From: Stictocephala bisonia | Lineage: Eukaryota > Arthropoda > Insecta > Hemiptera > Membracidae | NCBI GenBank assembly: GCA_035578905.1 | Contig: JAQJVL010000110.1 | Location: 744,001-808,000, forward strand | Direction: 5' to 3' | Length of the DNA stretch: 64,000 nucleotides | Shown here: positions 55,736 to 64,000 of the stretch, piece after piece | Numbering within the stretch: the stretch's first letter is position 1 | How the letters are laid out: every line of letters begins with the position of its first letter | Made by a program: the position numbers and the translations under genes | The notes under the pieces: model-generated | The model's input: the letters and a program-made list of their open reading frames with translations, nothing else | Told to the model about the DNA's origin: nothing | Database searches by the model: none

Positions 55736-58700
55736 GTAAGTAATTTTGAACCTGAATATTATTGATATAAATAAGATTGTTGTTTGTGCATTGATTAGAA
55801 TGGTGTACGTTTTGTATTTCGCACCAAAAAATCCATATTTTGATTTGTGTTTGCTTATTTTGTTGAGAACACTTATGTTGATCAGTTCTGAAGGTAACAA
55901 GTGTATTATATTATTTGGTTACAAAGTGTTTTTTTTTATATGTTATAATATGAGAAGGCTGGCTGTCAACAGCTGATCTAGTAATCATGCAATATCATCA
56001 ACATTTTAAATTCAGATATGTAGTAGCAGCACAGTATAAAATGGCCTGTAGCGACATTCCCATTGCTTGCTGTGGGGCTAGCGCTCCTAATGGCAGAAGC
56101 ATACAACATACCCCAATACCGTTGTTTTGCATTGTGTCTTGCAAATAAGTGGAATATATCAATAGAAAAAAGGCTATGACATATTATTTTACAATTACCA
56201 ATTACAGCTGTGGATGTAAATACAAAGCAGAAATATGCACTTTCCTTCTCACGTCTACGTTCGCTAGTGCCGTGCTTGTTGCTCATTTTGTAATTGGAGT
56301 GTTGCTTTTATACTATGGTATTTTATATGGTGTTTTATACTATGGTAGAAGTAAATAAATACCAAAGAGGGTGAATTGATATGAGGTCACTTGTATCTAG
56401 TTTTGACAAGAATTATCTGCAACAGCAATTATTTTATGATGGGATATCCACTAAATCATTTTAATGTACCAATAAAAGGTTTTTAATTAAACCTGAGTAG
56501 GCCTACTACTGAATGATCGAATATTGGTTGAAACGACTAATGGTTTCAAAACTCATATTATCTTAAAGTTATTAGGTAACACGTTCACTGCTAGCCCCAA
56601 ATTGGGCCCTGCCCCCATTGCGGGAGTGTTAGGAGAAATAAACTAATGTAAATATTTATAACCCATACCGGTATTACAAAAAGAAAAAAAATGTAAGAGC
56701 ACAAAACAAAATAAACAGGATAGCTATACCTCTTAATAGTAACACATTTTTCAAGTACAAATTGATTGTGCGTAGGCAGAATGTTATGAAGGGTAGAATG
56801 GTTTTGATATTTTAATGATAGCACAATCTCAAGAATAAAGGTTGTCATAAAATAATTAGAATCGTGTTTTAGAATTCAATGTGTTGCATTAAAAAAAAAA
56901 AAATATATTCTGTCCAATTATCAACCCTTAGCTTGAAAAACTAAGTTGAGGTGGTAGGGACTTTGTGGACAAACTGTATAAGGTTTCATTTTAACACTAC
57001 ATTTAAATTGTAGTATTTTTAAGTCTAATTGTTTAAAGCTAAATCTTAATAACCTTAAATTTTATTAAAAACCTGTAAGTTGCAAAACAGTTGAAAAATT
57101 TACTTCTACAAATAATGGTATAAAACGTTTTAAGATCGAAAAACAATTAATTGAGAACTTAAAATTGTATCAAATTACATCTACACGTACAATGGTACTG
57201 ACCCATCCACCCACCCTTAAACGTACAAGGGTATTGACCCACCCGCCTACCCCTAAACGTACAATGGTATTGACCCACCCGCCTACCCCTAAACGAACGT
57301 GGTATATACTGATCACACATATATATTGAACGTAATTCAAAAGAGTGTCATCCGAAAATCACATATGATAAAGATGACACACTTTGTTGCCATCTGCAGT
57401 AAACGTGTCAAATATAAAGTTCATATTAAGTTGCATTCTTCTTCATCACGTCTTTTTTGGTGAAAAGCTTACTTAAATTGATACGAACAAACATTACACG
57501 ATGAAACAATAACTAAACAAATGGCCAGTGGATGAAAAGAATAACCGCTCATGTGGCTGTTGTACCAGGTGTTCGTTATAGCATTGACTTATGGATATAT
57601 ATATTTCGTATGGATATATTTTGAGTTTTAGTACAATATTTTTCTACTATTTAGTGTTTGTAATATAGTGTTATTGCTGTGATTTAGTGCAAATTGTGTG
57701 TATGTGAATTATTAAGTAAATGTGTTTTGTAAGGATCAATAAAACAGTTAGTTGTACATAATTATTGTGATATTTACTAATTAATGCAGTACAATAATAC
57801 AGAATTACTAGTAACAGTAGAATCCAAAGAGAGCATGCTGTTCAATATCTTGACATCCTCATAGATTCCAAGTTGATCTTTTCTGAACAATGTAAACTGT
57901 GTTGTATCAAAAACTAGGAGGTACTTGGGTCTTGTCATGTTGATCGCCAGTTATTTCAATGACAATCATGCTTGTTTAACACTTCCATCACTGAATGAAC
58001 TATTTTTGAACATTTTTTGTTTATGCTGTGTCAGCCAAGATTGACTGACAGCAAATGTTACTGGTTACACCATGTCACTCATATTTGACTAACACTGCAT
58101 TTCGTATATACCACATCAAAACATTGGTTTTCCCCCTCACGCTGAACTCTATTTCTGAGGTTATAATTGACCAAAATAAATCGATACCTATATCGAATTA
58201 CTCGTTACTCGAACAGTTTGAGTATACAATTAGCTGGTGTCAGTCATTTGTGACTGACATGGTGTCAGTGTAATGACATGTGTGCCAATGTAATGTAATT
58301 GAACATGCTGGAGATCCTTATATTTGTCCAGTTTGATAATGCGACTATACTACCAAAAAGAATTCAGGATTTATGACTAGATAGCAGGAAATGGTTCCCC
58401 AAACAACAAATGTATTTGATCTCATGTATGAAAAATACAAGATAAAATTTTTATGTAAACAGATCAAAGCCTTCATCACTTGGGCTTCTCTTGATAAATC
58501 AGACAAATGTAGCACTTAAAGATTACAAGTAGCTGAGAATTTTCAAGCATCTGATTATTTACATACAATAGTACTTTTGTGCTAGATAGAAACATAGCAA
58601 TTTCTTATGTAAATGGCTATATAATTAATTATCTTGAGACCATACCTTCAGATTCTGAATGTCTCTCTGGAACAGAGCCTAGCCAGAGGGGGGGGGGGGT

Positions 58701-60318
58701 CGAAAGAGGCCAAAACACCTATTACAACTAACCTAAAAAGCTATTATAACTAATTACTTAGAAAATAAGTATGTAATAAATTTTTACAATTTAAATTTAT
58801 AAAGTAAAATCATCAATATTTTATCGTATTGCTAGGATTAGTGAGTGACACTATTATATTTGCAAGTGTTTATTTAATGAATAAAGGATATTTGAAAATA
58901 AAAAGATAATAATAAATAAAATAAAACAAAACTCAATTTTTGCTATGTAAACAAACTTTGAGGCAGTTTGTTACTTTAATAGTTTAAAAAAATATAATTA
59001 ATGTACTTTTCAGGTTCCCCAAAAGTGATTATATGTGGTGGAAAAGGTGTTGGAAAATCTACATTCCTTCGTTACTTAATTAATAAGTTGTTGAAGAAAT
59101 TGAATAGAGTATTGGTCCTTGATTTTGATCCAGGACAATGTGAATTTACAGTACCTGGTTGCATATCAGTCACCTTAGTGGAAGAACCTGTCCTCGGCCC
59201 CAACTTTACTCATTTAAAACAGCCTTTAAGGTATGTATTAAAGTGATACTAATTTTTTTTAATGTTATGATGGAACGGAAGTCATATGGTACTATGGATA
59301 TGTTAGATGATTATAACGCAAACAATTTTAATATGGAAATTTAATCTTTATTACTTCTACATTTTTGTAATATTTTGTACATTTTAAAAAATGAGCACCG
59401 AAAAGGACCGTTAGCTGATCTCTTTAAAATTCTGCATTGTGAGGATTAAATATAACACTTTTTGTTTGGAGGAGCTAAGCCTGTTTATAAATATCCAATA
59501 TATTATCTAATCAGTTCAATGTCCAGCCAGTTAATGGTTTGATATGGGTGTATGTTACAGTACACATTAAATATGCATTCTTTATTATGGTGGATTTTTA
59601 TGATTAGTATCTAATTATTTATGAGATTTGATAATGTTTTATAAATCTCCCGCCATTCTTGCTCAACCACCCAGATTTACATTTTCTAATTTATTAAATA
59701 ATTTCTTAATCAGCATGTTGCATGTTGGTAGAAATAAAATTGAACATCACACAACACAATTTTATTTAAATATAAGTATAAAATATTATGGTGATCGATT
59801 TTGGTAGATCAGAGAGATTCACAAAGGAAGGTGAGATAACTTAGTGGACCCCCTTGGTCCAAGGAATGTAACATGGTTTACCGAAATCTATAACCATATT
59901 ATTTTGTACTTATTGTAATAAAGCAGTGTTGTGTGATGTTTACTTCTTTTTTAGTAAGAAATATTACCAAACTTTTTTAAAATCATCTTTTCTTTACTTC
60001 AGTTTATTTTTCTCGTGCCTGTCTACAATTCACATCTAGATGTTCCTTATACATACTTATTTACTCAATTTAATCATTTACTTAATTTTCGAGTTGACCA
60101 TTCAAGTTGTTCTCCTAAAAATTCTGTTCTCCTAATGGCTAAATATATTTTCAGTTAAACTGTATTTTGTTGTTGTTATAGATCTGTTTTTCTTGGTGAA
60201 GTGGATGTTACCAAATGTCCTGAAGATTATATAGAAGGATGCAAATTTTTGATAAAATATGCCAGAAAAGAACACAGCACTACCCCATGGTTGGTCAATA
60301 CAATGGGGTTTTCAAAAG
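54622..60318 (+). CDS. NOL9: Polynucleotide 5'-hydroxyl-kinase NOL9/GRC3, 5' part (3 exons)
   Basis: Exons 54622-55735, 59014-59230 and 60182-60318 give 489 residues and end mid-codon, so the gene runs past the window. The enzyme phosphorylates 5'-OH RNA ends during ITS2 removal from pre-rRNA and acts in the nucleolus with the LAS1L nuclease (family knowledge). A basic cluster RKRRKRK (25-31) suits nucleolar targeting. Residues 165-260 form the NOL9 N-terminal region (KGKCSITVYTLDG, SVEILGYSTNERN). Walker A GGKGVGKS is at 380-387. A Walker B-like VLVLDFDPGQ (404-413) is followed by EFTVPGCISVTLVEEPVLGP and FTHLKQPLR, and later PWLVNTMGFSK. Start: the first ATG of the frame; an upstream in-frame TTG at 54607 is not credible as a start. 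Confidence 0.92.
56577..56635. repeat. Solo piggyBac-family terminus
   Basis: TAACACGTTCACTGCTA is identical over 17 bases to the left end of the element at 23408. It is followed by the near-palindrome GCCCCAAATTGGGC and, shortly after, CGGGAGTGTTAG, which may be a decayed opposite end. It could be a minimal derivative of about 50 bp. Confidence 0.45.
57180..57300. repeat. Minisatellite, three clear units of 42-43 bp
   Basis: Units ACGTACAATGGTACTGACCC, ACGTACAAGGGTATTGACCC and ACGTACAATGGTATTGACCC, each followed by ACCCGCCTACCCCTAA or a variant. This is the cleanest locus of the dispersed minisatellite family. Confidence 0.8.
57835..57960 (+). repeat. Possible LINE reverse transcriptase scrap
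   Basis: One frame reads VQYLDILIDSKLIFSEQCKL, similar in pattern to the thumb region of LINE reverse transcriptases (LGxxIDxxLxF). Nothing before or after supports it. Confidence 0.3.
59014..59230 (+). CDS. NOL9: NOL9 exon 2 (P-loop)
   Basis: The acceptor ACTTTTCAG ends at 59013; the donor is AG|GTATGT. It codes SPKVIICGGKGVGKSTFLRY and the Walker B region. It joins exon 1 through a split Gly codon. Confidence 0.96.
59231..60181 (+). other. NOL9 intron 2
   Basis: 0.95 kb containing the foldback element 59742-59945; otherwise nothing recognised. Confidence 0.55.
59742..59945. repeat. Foldback MITE, about 80-bp arms
   Basis: The left arm starts GAACATCACACAACAC and continues through ATTATGGTGATCGATTTTGG. 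The right arm is its imperfect complement ending GTGTTGTGTGATGTTTAC. One arm recurs at 44560-44735. Confidence 0.65.
60182..60318 (+). CDS. NOL9: NOL9 exon 3
   Basis: The acceptor TGTTGTTATAG ends at 60181; the donor AAAAG|GTAATA follows 60318. It codes SVFLGEVDVTKCPEDYIEGC and TPWLVNTMGFSK, matching the conserved LIVNTMGW-type motif. The leftover base implies that the next exon lies beyond 64000. Confidence 0.92.
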
Positions 60319-60579
60319 GTAATACAGTTTTATCGTACAAATAGGCTGTATGTTGAAACATGTCCAGATTGTGCATTCTGTAAAAACTGTTAACAGGTTA
60401 GCTGCAGTACCAGGCTAAATTGCCTGACAAATGATTTTAATCTGACAACCGTTGAGTAATGTGGATTGACTCTTATCATGAAGCCGAACATTTGTTAAAT
60501 GCTTTATTCCAGTGTATAAGTCTTCAAATATTTTATTCAGAATGAAGTGATCTATTCACAGAACATTGTCTCTCTTAAC

Positions 60580-63170
60580 AATTATGTTTGTTGGATGAGG
60601 AAGCCAAAGGTTGTCGGACATTTGCCATCATTACGTGAAAATTACCAATCACGACGTTTCGATTTGGTAAAACCCAAACCTTTTTCAAGTGCTAAAAACT
60701 AAATTACATCTACACAAACATGTTATAAAACTATGTTTTTAAACTAATAAACTTATCTACAATAATAATTATCTACATTTTAACCTAAATCAATAGGATG
60801 AATGAAAACAACAAAATGAATTTCTACTAAATATAAAAATGTTAACAGGGTTAAATTAATGTAACCAATTAGGAGCTGCCAAGGTCACGATATCAACAAA
60901 AAAATGTTAAAACACAATTAAATTAATCAAATCAGACTGAAATGAAATTACATTAACTACTCATAAATAAAATAAATATATGGTACCTGAAAAACACTAT
61001 TAATTTAAAATAACACTAAGGATGCACAAAAAAATGATATATGTGACTCGGAAGGACTACTATCCAATCTAATTAACTATTACAATTACATTTTAACCTG
61101 AAAAGACAACAATTAATCAATATTACAATAATCAAATATTACAAAATGATGAAGTCTTACGACCCGCAGTGACGATGGCGTCTAGACGTCCCAGGCACGA
61201 AGTGAGGATGATTCAATTCAAATGAAGTGTCTACGAAGTTCTCTCCAAGGTGATAAAACACGGGAACAAGACAAACATACACAATACACTTCACAAGAAC
61301 TATCCACAGACTGACGTGGTCAGAGACGTACGCTCCGAGATCGCCAGGAATGTGTTGAATCAGGTACGGGGACGTAGACACATGGGTTGTTTTATTGTTG
61401 TAGGTGCAGGTGGTGTAGGATTCTGGTTAGATGATGTCATTAGTGTACTGAACTTTTTATCAAGTGTGTTTTTAAGTAAAGGAACCCACATGGGTCTAAC
61501 TTCTATGCTACTTTGACTGATTATTTGTTCATTATTTAGTTTCATAAAGGCACCTGCGATGAATTTACGTTTAAAAAAAATGTGGTTCCCTGTGAAATAT
61601 TTTAGTGTTATCCTAATTAAATCTGTGTTCATTGTTCCAGGCATGTTCAGCTAATTTAGAATGTGTAGTGTCTCCTTTTTTAATGTTATTTTTGTGTTCT
61701 TTTAGCCTAACTTCCAGTGGTCTTTTTGTTTCCCCTATGTATTTTTCATTGCATTCACAAGTAATGCAATATACTACGTTTTTGGAGGATTGCTCCTCAT
61801 TCTTTGATTTAGTTTAAGTTAAAGACTGTTTTAATGTGTTTTGTGTGTTGAATGGTGTGCTGATTTTGTATTTCCTAGCTATGCGTCTGATTTTTTCTGA
61901 AAGGTTAGGCGTATATGGAATGGACATGAATGCTTTAGGCTTTTCTGTGTCAGTGGGTGTTTGTTTGCGTTTTCTTATTTGTTTGCATTTGTTTATGAGA
62001 GACTGAGGGTAGCCATTTTTTATTAGATCTTTTGAAACATTTTTTAGCTCATTATCTAGTTTAGTTTTGTCTAAACATATGGCTCGGGCCCTATCAAAGA
62101 GAAAGAAGGCTACACCTTCCTTAACAGTTTGTGGTTGGTTAGAATTGAAATTGAGGTATTTTCCTGTGTGAGTTTGTTTCTGTAGTCTGATTTTTAAGGC
62201 CATGTTTTGTTTTTTATACATTTACATCCAAAAAATGATAATTTATTGTTTACTTCTTTTTCCATAGTGAATTTAATGGTGGGTGAAACCTTGTTCAAAT
62301 GTTTTAAAAATTCTTCTAAATTTGGTTCACCGTGACTCACGCAGACACATATGTCGTCCACAAACCTAAGCCAAACCTTAGGTTTGAGATTTGAGGAAGC
62401 AATTGCTTGTTCCTCAAACTCTTCCATGTAGATATTGGCGAAAATAGATGATAGTGGGGAACCCATTGCCATACCATCATCCTGGCGGTATATTTGACCT
62501 TCTATTTCAAAGTGATTACATTCAGTGCAAAGCTGTAAAAGTTCCATTATTACGTTTATGGGCAGTTTGGTACGTTCTGAAAGTTAAGTGTCTTGGTTAA
62601 GCCTGTTTTCGATTATTATTAGAGTTTCTTTTACCGGAATATTAGTGAACAAGTTAACTATATCAAAACTGACAAGAATGTCATTATTATTTATGGTTAT
62701 GGTTTTTGTCATATCAGTGAATTCTTTACGTGTGATGTTGTGTTGCTGGCCAAAGGAGTGATTATGGGAAGGAGAAACTTGCATAATTCAAGGGCAGGAG
62801 AATCTCTGGAGCTAACAATAGGTCGTAAGGGAATGTTAGTTTTGTGAATTATGGGTAGGCCATACATGTGTGGTGTTTTGGAGTGATGTGGTGTTAGCCT
62901 ACTACGTAATTTATCGGGCATGTATTTTTTGTGTTTTCTAAGGGTTTCTTCAATTTTCCTTTCAAAAGATTTAGTTGGGTCTCTAGTAGTGTGTATTTTC
63001 CATCTTTAAGCATTTCTTGAATTTTGTGTTCATATGTAGTTTTATCTAATATGGCTGTGGCATTTCCTGTATCTGCATGTAGAATTTTTATGTCCTGTTC
63101 ACTTTTGAGGGCCTTTAGAGCGTTGAGTTCACTGTTACAGAGGTTATATTTGTTGGTTTAGTATTCTGCT
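60580..63170 (-). mobile_element. Penelope-like element, long degenerate copy
   Basis: About 2.6 kb on the minus strand with an upstream linker, reverse transcriptase, GIY-YIG endonuclease and a 3' region of roughly 600 bp. The 3' region includes a hammerhead-like stem (60655-60689). It is the most complete retroelement in the window. The far 5' part is missing or unrecognisable. Confidence 0.82.
61360..63170 (-). pseudogene. Penelope-like reverse transcriptase/GIY-YIG polyprotein, broken
   Basis: In coding order on the minus strand: a degraded upstream linker (about 63120-62930, with frame shifts); SKTPHMYGLPIIHKTNIPLR and PIVSSRDSPALELCKFLLPI (62921-62709); ILVSFDIVNLFTNIPVKETL with the first catalytic Asp (62784-62584); YRQDDGMAMGSPLSSIFANI and the catalytic LRFVDDICVC (62547-62194); SFFGCKCIKNK; then AFMSIPYTPNLSEKIRRIAR (62221-61814); and a GIY-YIG region with YCITCECNEKYIGETKRPLE (about 61790-61730) and PHFFKRKFIAGAFMKLNNEQ (to 61360). 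There are at least four frame breaks. It is the Penelope family by the reverse transcriptase/GIY-YIG order. Confidence 0.85.
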
Positions 63171-64000
63171 TGAGCTTAAAGATTATTGTTTTATTTTATA
63201 ATTTTTCGGAGCCTTATAAATGATTATGTTTTCTAGATGTGAAATAAATGATTAGAAAATATTTTCATAAGTAAAATTGATCTGGAAGTTATATAAATAA
63301 AACTAGGGAACACCCCTGAATGCTTTCCTGTGCCAACCCCGCCAGTCACTACGCTTGTGTCACCTCGGCCAAGTTTCATTCGCTGTGATCGTGACACCTC
63401 ACCCTTCAACCTCGGTCTATGATTACGTTAACATTATTAGGTATTAAAAGCAACAGGTCAAATATTAATTTTTTTGTAAAAAAATTAGATAAGTTTAAAT
63501 CCACACTAAAAATATGCAATATTTACATAGGTTGAAACATTATTTACATAAACTGCTGTTACATGTATTAGTAAAAAACACGTCATATGTATGTTTTTTA
63601 CCAAACAAATTTTTATTGCTCTAGAACACATATTACTATCTCTAGAAGTAAGGAAATAAATTAATGGGAAGGAGGAAGTATTATTCCAGCGATGACAATT
63701 CACATAATTGAGAGCTGGCTGGGGCTTTGTCCGTGGGAGGAGTCATTCAATACAACTGCGTGCACGGGCTTATTGGTCTTCTCGCCAAGTCAACTATGTT
63801 AATCAGTAACTAACATTGGAAAAATAACAACAAAAACCTAAGTCTGTTATCAAATACTATACAGACATGGGTGCCATAGTCAGAACGGACATGATAATAT
63901 TTTTCAAATATGTAAAAAGAAAATACTATGAAATGGTATAGAAAACATTTTTCATTGTGAGATTTCACCACGTTGAATACATTCCAAATGTACAAAATCT

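Larger units (their letters stand above)
55736..59013 (+). other. NOL9 intron 1
   Basis: 3.3 kb. It contains a solo piggyBac terminus near 56577, a minisatellite at 57180-57300, a decayed LINE-like stretch at about 57835-57960, and a poly-G run near 58688-58700. No exon was seen. Confidence 0.55.
60319..64000 (+). other. NOL9 intron 3, continuing past the window
   Basis: Contains the antisense Penelope-like element (60580-63170). From 63170 to 64000 I see AT-rich sequence and a GC-richer patch at about 63330-63420, but no recognisable NOL9 exon. Confidence 0.55.

Overview
This is AT-rich animal nuclear DNA. It is almost certainly from an insect with a large, transposon-filled genome. The evidence is spliced genes with GT/AG introns of 1-8 kb, and piggyBac, mariner, Harbinger, Penelope-like and jockey/I-superfamily LINE remnants throughout. 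The insect order cannot be fixed from sequence alone. No bacterial genes, rRNA, tRNA or CRISPR arrays were seen.

Three conserved host genes can be assembled exon by exon, with every splice phase closing. (1) TRMO, plus strand, 14519-26789, 5 exons, 413 aa: the tRNA t6A37 methyltransferase. (2) EXOSC7/RRP42, minus strand, 50119-30147, 6 coding exons, 288 aa: a core subunit of the RNA exosome ring. (3) NOL9/GRC3, plus strand, from 54622, three exons visible and then running off the right edge: the polynucleotide 5'-kinase of pre-rRNA processing. TRMO and EXOSC7 converge; EXOSC7 and NOL9 diverge. All three act in RNA maturation, but nothing in the sequence shows that they are co-regulated.

Layout. 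1-14.5 kb: intergenic, with a small piggyBac derivative (1.1-1.8 kb), dispersed palindromes, a Penelope 3' tail, an internally deleted RNase H-type LINE with a 12-bp target duplication (8.6-10.3 kb) apparently inside another TTAA element, and a TTAG-flanked piggyBac derivative carrying a nested LINE (11.2-13.8 kb). 14.5-26.8 kb: TRMO, with a higher-order minisatellite in intron 1 and a 2-kb piggyBac copy in intron 4. 26.8-30.1 kb: intergenic, with a foldback repeat and SINE-like copies. 30.1-50.1 kb: EXOSC7, whose introns hold a MITE, two mariners, a 327-bp tandem duplication, two Penelope fragments, minisatellites and a decayed piggyBac. 50.1-54.6 kb: a Harbinger-like MADF element with a nested LINE, and a three-copy array of a TIR-bounded unit. 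54.6-64 kb: NOL9, with a Penelope-like element in its last visible intron.

The strongest leads outside the genes are these: several TTAA/TTAG-flanked elements each carry their own perfect palindrome near the termini; two places have hammerhead-ribozyme-like cores; the tandem array of a TIR-bounded unit; and a dispersed minisatellite that adjoins SINE-like 3' ends.
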